This document shows, piece after piece, positions 36,689-45,230 of a stretch of DNA of 52,661 nt. The stretch comes from Gemmatales bacterium. Its GTDB lineage: Bacteria > Planctomycetota > Planctomycetia > Gemmatales > HRBIN36. The notes beneath the pieces are model-generated. The model was not told the DNA's origin, made no database searches, and saw only the letters and a list, made by a program, of their open reading frames with translations. The position numbers and the translations under genes are program-made. Positions within the stretch are counted from its first letter, which is position 1. Every line of letters begins with the position of its first letter. Where the stretch lies: NCBI GenBank assembly GCA_025060195.1, contig JANXCQ010000005.1:1-52661 (forward strand), given 5' to 3'.

Positions 36689-37105
36689 ATGCCGTCGAAG
36701 CAAGAGATTTACGAAAAGGTCGTTGCCACATTGGTGGACTCGCTGAACGTGGAGCCGGAAGAGGTTCGCCCCGAAGCGACCTTACAGGGCGATTTAGGGG
36801 CAGAATCGATTGATTTCCTGGACATTGTGTTCCGCCTGGAACGGGGCTTCGGTATCAAGATTCCACGAGGCGAGCTGTTCCCTGAGTCGATTTTCCAGGG
36901 TGATCCCCAATACGTGCAGGACGGCAAGGTAACCCCTCAAGGCATTGAGTTATTGAGGCAGAAATTGCCCTTTGCCGATATAGATTCCTTTGCGAAAGAT
37001 CCCCAGCTGAGCAAGATTAGTGACTTGTTTACCGTGGAGATGATTTGCCGCTACCTGGAGCATCGCCTGCAGACCGAAGAGGCAGCTGCGCCCCAGACTC
37101 ACTGA
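36689..37105 (+). CDS. Long acyl carrier protein
   Basis: The 138-aa protein has an ordinary ACP four-helix start: YEKVVATLVDSLNVEPEEVR, then GDLGAESIDFLDIVFRLE with the phosphopantetheine Ser at residue 40. It continues well beyond the usual ~80 residues. Between helices II and III there is an insertion (about 60-100) containing GDPQYVQDGKVTPQGIELLR. The end is DLFTVEMICRYLEHRL, which looks like the normal last ACP helix. So this is an ACP with a roughly 40-residue insertion, suited to a specialised synthase. GGGGAGGT precedes the ATG. It sits between fabG and the second dehydratase. Confidence 0.88.
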   Translation: MPSKQEIYEKVVATLVDSLNVEPEEVRPEATLQGDLGAESIDFLDIVFRLERGFGIKIPRGELFPESIFQGDPQYVQDGKVTPQGIELLRQKLPFADIDSFAKDPQLSKISDLFTVEMICRYLEHRLQTEEAAAPQTH

Positions 37106-37121
37106 GGAGGGCGACGAACTG

Positions 37122-37211
37122 GTGTTGGAAGTGATGAAACGCAAGCGAGCTGAGCGACTGACGAAAACGTGGTATCGTTGTAGCCATGCCTTGCAAAGGG
37201 CATCGGGGTAG
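37122..37211 (+). CDS. Possible 29-aa basic peptide
   Basis: A GTG at 37122 follows a strong GAGGAGG (37104-37110) by 11 bases. It opens a 29-codon frame rich in Lys and Arg (VMKRKRAERLTKTWYR). It fills the gap between the ACP gene and the second FabZ-like gene. The strong site could instead be chance at the end of the ACP gene, so this is a weak call. Confidence 0.2.
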   Translation: MLEVMKRKRAERLTKTWYRCSHALQRASG

Positions 37212-37251
37212 CAACACATGCTCAGCAAGGCGCAATCAAGGTAGATAGGTT

Positions 37252-37725
37252 GTGCGCTGGATTTGGATAGACCGCTTCGTGGAATTTGAACCGGGCCGAC
37301 GCGCCAAGGCCATTAAGAACTTGACCCAGGCGGAGGATTACTTTCGCGAGCACCTGCCAGGCTACCCAATTTTCCCAATATCTCTGCTCTTAGAAGGCTT
37401 GGCACAAACAGGAGGCATTTTGGTCGGCGAGGCAGGAAACTTCGAGCGAAACGTTGTCTTGGCGAAGATCGCATCGGTGCAAGTTCATGCGGAGGTTTAT
37501 CCGGGCCAACAACTGGAATACGAGGTGGAATTACTCGATCTGCGCGAGGAGGGTGCCACTGTGCGGGGAATAGCCCGCGTGCAAGCGCAGGTAGTGGCTG
37601 AAGCGGAAATCATGTTCGCTCATGTTCGCCCAGAGCAGATTGGACTACAGGAAAACTTCGTCTTCTCGGGCGAGCTGAAAAAGCTCCTAGCCTTGAATCG
37701 TTTACTACCACCAGGAAAGCGGTAA
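37252..37725 (+). CDS. FabZ-like 3-hydroxyacyl-ACP dehydratase (copy 2)
   Basis: The 157-aa hotdog protein is a paralogue of the one at 34989. It starts MRWIWIDRFVEFEPGRRAKA and has AEDYFREHLPGYPIFPISLL, with His34 and Glu48 at exactly the same positions as copy 1. The usual P-x-MPG-VL loop is changed to PIFPIS, which may alter the acyl tunnel or activity. The start is GTG at 37252, with only a weak AAGG upstream. It ends 24 bases before the first ketosynthase gene, so the two are certainly co-transcribed. A second, divergent dehydratase suggests either a heterodimer with copy 1 or a different chain intermediate. Confidence 0.85.
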   Translation: MRWIWIDRFVEFEPGRRAKAIKNLTQAEDYFREHLPGYPIFPISLLLEGLAQTGGILVGEAGNFERNVVLAKIASVQVHAEVYPGQQLEYEVELLDLREEGATVRGIARVQAQVVAEAEIMFAHVRPEQIGLQENFVFSGELKKLLALNRLLPPGKR

Positions 37726-37749
37726 TCCCGCCCGACGGATTTTAGGAAC

Positions 37750-39024
37750 ATGGAACCACGAGTGGTAATCACGGGAATGGGCTTGCTCACCCCTCTGGGT
37801 TGGAAACTGGAGGCGATTTGGCAGAATCTCCAGGCGGGTAAGAGCGGAGTACGGCGTATTCAAGCCTTCGACCCCAGTGCATTACCCACCCAGATTGCCG
37901 GGGAAATCGCTGACTTCGATGCCAAAGATTTCGTCGATCGCAAGGATCGCAAGGCGTTGAAAGTCATGTCGCGTCCGATTCAGTTGGCTGTATGCGCGAC
38001 CAATTTAGCGCTCCAAGATGCGGGGCTGAACCCAGCCCAAGTTGACCCGACTCGATTGGGCGTGGTTTACGGCGCTGGGTTAATTGCCAGTGAACTAGAA
38101 GAGCTCGGCCCAGCGGCCAAGCTGACGACCAACGGCCAGCCTTATTTTGTCGATCTTGAAAAGTGGGGCCGGGAAGGTTTGGCTGCCATGCCGCCATTGT
38201 GGATGCTCAAGTATTTGCCAAACATGTTGGCGTGTCATGTCTCCATCTTGCATAACGCTCAGGGGCCGAATAACTCGATTACCCAAGGCGATGTTGCTTC
38301 ACTGCTGGCCTTAGGCGAAGCTTGGCGCATTCTCCGTCGAGGCGCAGCGGATGTCATGCTCACTGGGGGTGGCGATAGCCGACTCAATCCGTTGAGCATG
38401 TCGCGACTGTGTTTGTTCGCTCCGTTGAGCCGACGTAATGAAGCCCCAGAAGAGGCCAGCAGGCCTTTTGATCGCGAGCGCGACGGCCTGGTGCCGGGGG
38501 AGGGCGCCGCAATTCTAGTGCTAGAGACCCTGGAACATGCACAGCGGCGGGGCGCCAAGATTTACGGCGAAGTCGTGGGTTTTGCTTCAGGATTCGACCG
38601 CCGCCGCAGTGGCGCTGTGCTGGCTCAAGTTATTGGCCAAGCCATCAAAAATGCGGGGGTGCATCCGGAGGCGATTGACCACATCAACGCCCACGGTTAC
38701 AGCACGCCCAAAGAAGACGTTTGGGAAGCGGCTGGATTGGCCGAGGTATTTGGTCCGAATAATAATCGTCTGCCGGTGTTCGCGGCTAAGAGTTATTGGG
38801 GCAACCTGGGCGCAGCAGGCTCCGTCGCTGAGTTAGCTATCAGCCTCTTAGCTTGGCGCCACGGTTTGCTGCCGCCGACCCGCAACTATCGCTACCCAGA
38901 TCCCGCCTGTCCGATCTATGTGCTGGCAAACCGCTGGCACGAATCGCACAAAGATTACTTTCTCAAAGTCGCCATCGGGGAGCGCGGCCATTGTGCCGCT
39001 GCGCTATTCCGCCGTTGGCGCTAA
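37750..39024 (+). CDS. Ketosynthase-like protein lacking the catalytic Cys (chain-length-factor-like)
   Basis: The 424-aa thiolase-fold protein is clearly a FabF/KAS II homologue: VVITGMGLLTPLGWKLEAIW, ASRPFDRERDGLVPGEGAA, DHINAHGYSTPKED. The catalytic positions are changed. Aligned with the next gene, the nucleophile segment LTACAASS becomes TQGDVASL, with Asp181 in place of Cys. His315 is kept, but the second active-site His becomes Asn352 (KSYWGNLGAAG instead of KSMIGHLIAAAG). It therefore cannot condense acyl chains in the normal way. In type II polyketide synthases such a partner is the KS-beta/chain length factor that shapes the product. It lies 24 bases after a FabZ-like gene and 18 bases before the intact ketosynthase, fitting a heterodimer. 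Confidence 0.88.
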   Translation: MEPRVVITGMGLLTPLGWKLEAIWQNLQAGKSGVRRIQAFDPSALPTQIAGEIADFDAKDFVDRKDRKALKVMSRPIQLAVCATNLALQDAGLNPAQVDPTRLGVVYGAGLIASELEELGPAAKLTTNGQPYFVDLEKWGREGLAAMPPLWMLKYLPNMLACHVSILHNAQGPNNSITQGDVASLLALGEAWRILRRGAADVMLTGGGDSRLNPLSMSRLCLFAPLSRRNEAPEEASRPFDRERDGLVPGEGAAILVLETLEHAQRRGAKIYGEVVGFASGFDRRRSGAVLAQVIGQAIKNAGVHPEAIDHINAHGYSTPKEDVWEAAGLAEVFGPNNNRLPVFAAKSYWGNLGAAGSVAELAISLLAWRHGLLPPTRNYRYPDPACPIYVLANRWHESHKDYFLKVAIGERGHCAAALFRRWR

Positions 39025-39042
39025 TCCTAAGAGCGATAAGCC

Positions 39043-40335
39043 ATGCGCCGCCGAGTCGTCATTACCGGCATGGGCGTTGTGACCCCGCTTGGGCACAGCG
39101 TAGATGCTTTGTACCGGAGCCAAATCGAGGGCCGCAGCGGCGTCGGATATATTACGCATTTTGATGCCCGTACTTTTCCGACTCGGATTGCTGCCGAAGT
39201 TCGCGACTTTGAGCTGGCTGACTACCTGGGTGGGGATGCCCAAAAGTTCGAGGATGTCGGGGCCAATTGTCGATTCGCCCTGGCAGCGGCCAAGCAGGCT
39301 CTGGAAGACGCAGGCGTGCTCAACGGAGGCGTAGATCGTCGGCGTTTTGGCGTGTATTTAGGCACGGGCGAAGGTCAGCAGGATTTCTTCGCCTTTATTA
39401 GCCTGATTGGTCGATGTTATCAGTCCGAGACGCAAAGCGTGGACGTGCGGCGGTTTACTGAATTGGCCCTGCGGGAGTTACACCTCGGCCGCGAGCGGGA
39501 GCAGGAACCTCACACGACCGTGGCCCATATCGCGGAATATTTCGGTTTGGAAGGCCCTAATTACAACTGTCTGACGGCCTGCGCTGCTAGCAGTCAGGCC
39601 ATCGGCGAGGCGGTCGAGTTGATTCGTCGTGGCGAAGCTGACTTAGTGCTTTCGGGCGGCAGCCATAGTATGATCCATCCATTTGGCGTAACTGGGTTCT
39701 GTCTGCTGACGGCACTGTCCACGCGGAATGATGAGCCAACCAAGGCCTCCCGGCCGTTCGATGCTCAGCGGGACGGTTTCGTCCTGGGCGAGGGGGCAGG
39801 CATGTTGGTCTTGGAAGAACTGGAGCATGCGCGACGGCGCAAAGCGCATATTTATGCTGAAATCACGGGTTACGGTCTGAGTGCAGATGCGTTTCGCATC
39901 ACCGACAGTCACCCCGAAGGACGTGGGGCGGTTGCCTGTATGGCGGATGCCCTCCGCGACGCCGGTTTACGGCCTCAAGACATCGGCTACATCAACGCGC
40001 ACGGCACTAGTACCCAAGTGAACGACAAAGTGGAAACGCTGGCGATCAAAAAGGTCTTTGGCGAATATGCCTACCAGGTGCCTATTTCCAGCTCGAAAAG
40101 TATGATTGGGCATCTCATCGCCGCCGCAGGCGTAGTTGAGCTGATTATTTGTGTCATGAGTCTGCGTCATGGAATTTTACCTCCCACCATCAATTATGAA
40201 CATCCCGACCCAGAATGCGACCTCGATTACATCCCCAATGTGGCCCGAGAAAAACGCATCGAGCACGCCTTGAGCAATAGTTTCGGATTTGGCGGTCAAA
40301 ACGTGTCCTTAATTGTGAGCCGATTCCGAGATTAG
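39043..40335 (+). CDS. Beta-ketoacyl-ACP synthase (FabF/KS-alpha type)
   Basis: The 430-aa condensing enzyme has all catalytic residues: Cys180 in LTACAASS, His320 in YINAHGTSTQVND and His357 in SSKSMIGHLIAAAG. The N-terminal VVITGMGVVTPLGHSVDALY and ASRPFDAQRDGFVLGEGAGM are also present. It extends an acyl-ACP chain by decarboxylative condensation with malonyl-ACP. It begins 18 bases after the catalytically altered ketosynthase gene, an arrangement like the KS-alpha/KS-beta pairs of aromatic and aryl-polyene-type synthases, although the order is reversed here. An insertion around residues 113-150 (GQQDFFAFISLIGRCYQSE) is not usual for FabF. Confidence 0.93.
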   Translation: MRRRVVITGMGVVTPLGHSVDALYRSQIEGRSGVGYITHFDARTFPTRIAAEVRDFELADYLGGDAQKFEDVGANCRFALAAAKQALEDAGVLNGGVDRRRFGVYLGTGEGQQDFFAFISLIGRCYQSETQSVDVRRFTELALRELHLGREREQEPHTTVAHIAEYFGLEGPNYNCLTACAASSQAIGEAVELIRRGEADLVLSGGSHSMIHPFGVTGFCLLTALSTRNDEPTKASRPFDAQRDGFVLGEGAGMLVLEELEHARRRKAHIYAEITGYGLSADAFRITDSHPEGRGAVACMADALRDAGLRPQDIGYINAHGTSTQVNDKVETLAIKKVFGEYAYQVPISSSKSMIGHLIAAAGVVELIICVMSLRHGILPPTINYEHPDPECDLDYIPNVAREKRIEHALSNSFGFGGQNVSLIVSRFRD

Positions 40336-40678
40336 TCCTAAGCCTGCGTCAAACGTGTGTTAGAGTTGTCGGGGCAAAGATACGATCTGCCTCTCCTCCA
40401 AGCCGGGAAGGTTTTAGGCCCTTGAAAAAACAAGTTGGCTCTATTGAATAAAAAGCATTGGAAACTGGACGAAAGGGGAGAAAGACATAGATAAGAGAAG
40501 ATATTTCCTACCGCCAATCAGAGCTAAGTGTCCTCCCAGAAGCTAGACCATGTAACGCAGTGCTATAAGCTGCCAATCTTCAAGGAACCATTAGCGCAAC
40601 CGAGCCTAGTGATGGTTACCGGCAAGCGGCTACGCACTACTGAGCCAGCCCGAGATTACGCACCCGGAGGAAGAAACA
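40336..40678. other. Intergenic region before the hydrolase gene
   Basis: These 343 bases between the ketosynthase and hydrolase genes have no plausible gene and no clear terminator. CGGAGG at 40665-40670 is the ribosome-binding site of the next gene. The gap may hold a separate promoter for the hydrolase and GH3 genes. Confidence 0.5.
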
Positions 40679-41692
40679 GTGGACTGGCTTGGATCGCTCT
40701 TGACTTGGATAATTTGCTTTGCCCTGACGTGTGCAGGGTTGTTTGGTTTGTTTTTGGCTTGGATTTTTTATCGCTATGTCGGGATCATCGTGCGGATTTT
40801 TCAGGAACGCCCGATCTTTATAGTGCCCCATGGCGAACCAGTAGCGGACGCTGAGGATGTTTCCTTCCCTACGACGGACGGGCTGCACCTGATGGGAAGT
40901 TATTTGCACACACCGCGGCCACGGCGGAAGGGGGTGATCCTGTTTGGCACCGAATACGGCTCCAATCGCTGGTCGTGCTTGCAATATTGCCGTCAATTGC
41001 TTGACGAAGGCTTCGATATTTTCACGTTTGAATTTCGCAATTGCGGCGAAAGCGATTGTATGCCGGGTTACAAGATGCTCCAGTGGGTGACAAACTACGA
41101 AGTGGAAGACGTGTTAGCCGCTGTACGTTATCTCAAGAGCCGACCCGACGCCGACGACCGCGGCATTGGCTTTTTCGGAGTCAGTCGCGGAGGCAGTGCG
41201 GGAATCCTCGCGGCCGCACGCGAGCCTTATATTCGCTGCGTGGTCACCGATGGAGCTTTCGACACTATCGGCACCATGGTACCTTACATGCAACGATGGA
41301 TAAGCCTGTATAGTCTGGTGCCCAACCTATACCGGATACTCCCGCGCTGGGTCTACATATTGGCAGCACGCATGGCGCTTTGGAAATTATCACAGCAATA
41401 CGGCTGTGAATATCCCAGCGTGGGACGCGCTATATCCAAGCTGGCTCCTCGACCGTTGCTTATGATCCACGGCGGTGCGGATAACTATATTCGCCCCGAG
41501 TGGGCCCGTGAGCTTTTCGCACGAGCTCGGGAGCCCAAAGAGCTTTGGATTGTGGAGAAGGCCAAACATAACCAGGCCGTCCAAGTGGCGGGCGAGGAAT
41601 ACCAGGAACGAATTTGCCAGTTCTTCCAAAAGCACTTAACCTCCTCGCGAAAAACCCGATGGGAATCTCAGGAAGCGATCAAGAGGTTGTGA
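40679..41692 (+). CDS. Membrane-anchored alpha/beta hydrolase
   Basis: The 337-aa protein starts with GTG after CGGAGG (40665-40670). It has one N-terminal transmembrane helix (about 8-35) followed by an alpha/beta hydrolase domain. The nucleophile elbow is GFFGVSRGGSAGIL, the acid is in LLMIHGGADNYIRPEWARE and the His is in EKAKHNQAVQVAGEE. An oxyanion-type FEFRNCGESD is also present. It could act as a thioesterase or esterase releasing or trimming a lipid product at the membrane; this is inferred from its place between the ketosynthases and the GH3 gene. No thioesterase-specific motif distinguishes it from other serine hydrolases. Confidence 0.85.
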   Translation: MDWLGSLLTWIICFALTCAGLFGLFLAWIFYRYVGIIVRIFQERPIFIVPHGEPVADAEDVSFPTTDGLHLMGSYLHTPRPRRKGVILFGTEYGSNRWSCLQYCRQLLDEGFDIFTFEFRNCGESDCMPGYKMLQWVTNYEVEDVLAAVRYLKSRPDADDRGIGFFGVSRGGSAGILAAAREPYIRCVVTDGAFDTIGTMVPYMQRWISLYSLVPNLYRILPRWVYILAARMALWKLSQQYGCEYPSVGRAISKLAPRPLLMIHGGADNYIRPEWARELFARAREPKELWIVEKAKHNQAVQVAGEEYQERICQFFQKHLTSSRKTRWESQEAIKRL

Positions 41693-41797
41693 ATTAGGAT
41701 CGAACATAGTTGCCAGGAAGGTAGGTACTTACCGCCCAGCGCTCAAAGCAGCATGCTGGGATGCTGCTGGAACTAGCAACTAGGGAGAAGGCTACCG

Positions 41798-43495
41798 ATG
41801 TTATTGTGGTTACTTCGAAAAACGCTGGCTTTTTTTGCCAAACGGCAGGCGCGTCGTTGGGCGGAAGCATTTGCTCAGGCCACCCAACAACCGCGGGAGG
41901 TTCAAGAAGCGCTGTTACGCCGCATCCTAACACGACATGCACCAACCGAGTTTGGACGAGAGCATCATTTCTCTGAGATTCGAACCTTGGCCGATTATCG
42001 CCGACACCTGCCTATTCGCTGTTATGAGGATTTTGAGCCGTATATCGAACAAGTCAAGCGTGGTCGGCTCAAAGTGCTCCTCGGCGACGAACGCCTCCTG
42101 ATGTTTGCCCTTACCAGCGGCACAACTGCCAGCCGGAAGTTTATCCCCGTCACAGAGCAATATTTAGCAGACTACCGCCGCGGCTGGACGATTTGGGGGC
42201 TGCATGTTTATCAGAGACATCGCGATGCGCTGATGCGGCCGATTTTGCAGTTGGTCAGCGATTGGGACGAGTTCCGCACCGAATCTGGAATCCCGTGCGG
42301 CAGCGTCAGCGGTCTGACAGCGCATATGCAGAAACGGTTTATCCGTTGGATGTATTGCATGCCCAGCTGCACCGCGAAAATCCGCGACATCCAAGCGAAG
42401 TATTACGTGGCCCTGCGGCTCAGTCTGGCCCGCGACGTAGGCATGATCATCTCGGCCAATCCTAGCACATTGGTCAACTTGGCCCGCACACTAGAACAGT
42501 ATCAGCACGAACTTATCCGCGATCTGCACGACGGCACTTTATATTCCGGCGTGGAAGTGCCCAAGGCCGTGCGCGAGGCCTTGCGCTCCAAGTTACGCCG
42601 TCAGCGCCGGCGGGCCTGGGAGTTGGACCGCTTAGCCGAACGCACGGGCACCCTGCGACCAAAAGACGTTTGGCCCCGGCTCGCCCTTCTAGGCAACTGG
42701 ACCGGCGGCAGCGTTGGCGCTTATTTGCGGCTTTATCCTCGCTACTTCGGCGACACCCCTGTGCGCGACTTGGGATTACTAGCCAGCGAAGGACGCTTCA
42801 GCATCCCGCTGGAAGATCACACACCCAGTGGTGTCCTAGACATCACCAGCCATTTCTTCGAGTTCATCCCCGTGGATGAAATGGATTCGTCCCAGCCAAC
42901 CGTCTTAGCCGCCCATGAAATCGAGGAAGGGCGCGATTATTTTCTCATCCTGACAACAGCCTACGGCCTGTATCGTTACAACATTTACGACGTGGTGCGC
43001 GTGACCGGTTTTTATCACCGCACGCCCATGATTGCGTTCCTGAACAAGGGGAGCCACTTCGCCAACATCACCGGGGAGAAACTCTCTGCCTTCCAAGTTT
43101 CCGAAGCGATGCGCCAGGCCCTCGCCGACCTTGACCTGGCGCTAACCAACTACACGTTAGCCCCGTGTTGGGATGAGGAGCGACCATACTACGGCTTGTT
43201 TATCGAACAAAGCGAACCGCTTAGCAAGGCTCAGGTGCTCCAGTTGGCCCAGGCTCTAGACCGCAGGCTCCGCCTAGCCAACAGCGAGTACGATGATAAA
43301 CGCAAAAGTCGGCTGGGCGAAATTCGCGTGATACTGGTAGCGGCCCAGGGATTGCACGATTGGGACCGCCAGCGGTTGCGCCGTAGCGGCGGCACTCCCG
43401 AACAATACAAACATCCCGTGCTCTGGCCTGATTTCTCCTTCCGCGAGCAAGTACCCGTCGTCGCCGAACTTCATCCCAGCTTCTCCTTTCATTAG
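41798..43495 (+). CDS. GH3-type acyl-acid-amido synthetase
   Basis: The 565-aa protein matches the GH3 auxin-responsive family, an acyl-adenylate-forming group. It has the ATP-binding motif LMFALTSGTTASRKFIPVTE (101-120), an N-terminal LRRILTRHAPTEFG, and LALLGNWTGGSVGAYLRLYP. The DITSHFFEFIPVDE region, YGLYRYNIYDVVRVTGFY and the late FLNKGSHFANITGEKLSAF are also diagnostic. Plant GH3 enzymes adenylate carboxylic acids and couple them to amino acids; bacterial ones are little studied. A GGGAGAAGG precedes the ATG. It starts 105 bases after the hydrolase gene and closes the fatty-acid/polyketide-like group, so its acid substrate may be the chain made there (inference). Confidence 0.92.
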   Translation: MLLWLLRKTLAFFAKRQARRWAEAFAQATQQPREVQEALLRRILTRHAPTEFGREHHFSEIRTLADYRRHLPIRCYEDFEPYIEQVKRGRLKVLLGDERLLMFALTSGTTASRKFIPVTEQYLADYRRGWTIWGLHVYQRHRDALMRPILQLVSDWDEFRTESGIPCGSVSGLTAHMQKRFIRWMYCMPSCTAKIRDIQAKYYVALRLSLARDVGMIISANPSTLVNLARTLEQYQHELIRDLHDGTLYSGVEVPKAVREALRSKLRRQRRRAWELDRLAERTGTLRPKDVWPRLALLGNWTGGSVGAYLRLYPRYFGDTPVRDLGLLASEGRFSIPLEDHTPSGVLDITSHFFEFIPVDEMDSSQPTVLAAHEIEEGRDYFLILTTAYGLYRYNIYDVVRVTGFYHRTPMIAFLNKGSHFANITGEKLSAFQVSEAMRQALADLDLALTNYTLAPCWDEERPYYGLFIEQSEPLSKAQVLQLAQALDRRLRLANSEYDDKRKSRLGEIRVILVAAQGLHDWDRQRLRRSGGTPEQYKHPVLWPDFSFREQVPVVAELHPSFSFH

Positions 43496-43640
43496 CGGCT
43501 CACTGCGCGGAAGCACGCGGCTCGCCAGTGGCGCTTGAGGAAAAGGCGATTTCACGGCCTAGGCAGGCAAATTCCCCGCGCCAACTGGTCAATCTCATCG
43601 AGTCTGCTTGCAGCGCGCGGCGAGTGAGCCGGTATGGTTT

Positions 43641-43667
43641 CCCAATGGGCAAGCTTTGGGTTTTTTT
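43641..43667 (+). terminator. Candidate intrinsic terminator after the GH3 gene
   Basis: CCCAA (43641-43645) pairs with TTGGG (43656-43660), directly followed by seven T residues (43661-43667). The stem is only 5 bp, so it would be weak. Its position, about 145 bases after the last cluster gene, fits. Confidence 0.4.
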
Positions 43668-44777
43668 CATTCATCGTAGGTATCATGTTGGAGCACACGC
43701 TTAGGCAGCCTCCACCCAGGCTCCCTAAACGCTTGGGGTGCTCGTTAGTGCGATCACAGGTGGCAATCGGCACCACTTCAAACTGGCTGCTATGGATATG
43801 GCGGTTTCCACGTTCCTTGGCCGTAACCAAAGGTACCTCTCTCGTGGTAATTCCAACACCCTAGTGCTGGCTATAGTTCCAAATCCAATGTCAATAACTC
43901 GGAAATTTCGGCTTCAGGAGACAAGCCGACGTCGCTCCCTAGCATCATCCACCCCGACCCACCTGGGTCTTGTTCCTTATCTTCGACTTCCTCTCAACAA
44001 GCCAGTTCCACTGACAGCTATTGTGGTGGCGCTTTCCCTAGCAACGGCCGAACCGATTTCACTTCTTGCAATAACCCCTCGAACGGACAAAGCGGAGGCA
44101 CCTTAGCATTGGGCCATAAACTTGCTGGTGGCTGCCGCTTGTTACAACCACCCACTGCCCACCACTTCGAGAGCTACCGCCGCAAATCCTGATCCGACCT
44201 GCCGGCCCAAGAGGCTGAACCAAATCCATTAGCACCAAGCGACGCACAACGCACACGTCACTTGCGATATACCCAACGTGCTGCTCAGTATAGCTCACCC
44301 TCTCACTGCCGAACACTAGAGTTGGCACGATAAAACTTGCTGACCACCGCGGTGTAGGGATTCCGGCAGCTACGCGACCGACATCGACGGCACTTCACCA
44401 AGGCACTAACCAAGTTGCCCCGGAACCTAATGCGAACGATGGGCATAGTTAGTCAATGAGGCGACTTGGATTAGAGAGACGGGAGCAGACGCCGTGGGTA
44501 CTGCAGCGCCGTCTAGGCAGTGAGAATCCGGTCGAGAACGGCAAAGCACGATGCGCGAGGTCGCGGTGTGGAGACAAATCCGTGTGTGGCCGAGGTCAGT
44601 CCGCAGTTACTGGCTCTGGGCGCGGTGAGTGAAAGCGTTGTCAGGCCGCTGAGATTTTAGACAATGTGCCCCATCGTCCGAAGCCGTAAGTAGCCTTGGG
44701 TTAATGAGCATGAGCAGCGAAAATGGGATTCGCTCGGACGGGTTGGTGTGCCATGCACAAGATGATATGGCGATGCC
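43668..44777. other. Gene-free region
   Basis: About 1.1 kb show several short overlapping frames on both strands (for example 43738-44106 plus). None has a ribosome-binding site, recognisable motif or neighbour-like codon use. No RNA gene or mobile element was recognised. It may be degraded DNA separating the biosynthetic group from the stress-response genes. Confidence 0.5.
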
Positions 44778-44909
44778 GTGGCCCGGCGCTTACCGATCTC
44801 TCCGGGGCATTCTCCAAGTAGTGAATCGTCGGTATCGCCTCTCAATAGCGGGGGAACGAGGAAGGAATCAGAGAGGAGAAATGTTCCATCTGAGCTCAAC
44901 CGTTCCCTC

Positions 44910-45215
44910 ATGCCAGAGCCTTTTCCTGGGAAGCGGAGTGGCGACGCAGGCAAAGGGGGCCACGACTTTCAGCCCTCCAGCATCTTGCCACCATTGGGTT
45001 ATTCTCCAACGCCTGTTGCTCCCTCCACGCCCTACCCTAATTCGAGGGGTTCCGCAGGGGGTATGTCTCCTAATGTGGTTCGAGGATTGTTCGCCGCCCC
45101 AACTTCGCCCCAAACGACAGAACAAAACTCAGGCCAAGGAGCCACCTGGTTTTTATTAGTCGCAGGCCTACTCAGTGGCGCACTGGCTTACTACTTAGCT
45201 TCTTTGTTCCTATAG
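44910..45215 (+). CDS. Possible Pro/Ser-rich tail-anchored membrane protein
   Basis: The frame gives a low-complexity, Pro/Ser/Gly-rich cytoplasmic part (for example PPLGYSPTPVAPSTPYP) and a clear C-terminal transmembrane helix, TWFLLVAGLLSGALAYYLAS, ending LFL. That layout is typical of tail-anchored proteins. The start is unsure: the ATG at 44910 gives 101 aa and a GTG at 44778 gives 145 aa; neither has a good ribosome-binding site. A strong AGAGGAGAAATG at 44872-44883 opens a different frame with no recognisable content. The helix is the only evidence that this frame is used. Confidence 0.45.
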   Translation: MPEPFPGKRSGDAGKGGHDFQPSSILPPLGYSPTPVAPSTPYPNSRGSAGGMSPNVVRGLFAAPTSPQTTEQNSGQGATWFLLVAGLLSGALAYYLASLFL

Positions 45216-45230
45216 TTGATTTGGCCGCCA

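Noticed and set aside
43738..44106. 122-codon plus-strand frame downstream of the biosynthetic cluster
   Set aside because: The composition is unlike the neighbouring genes, there is no ribosome-binding site, and competing frames on both strands are of similar length.
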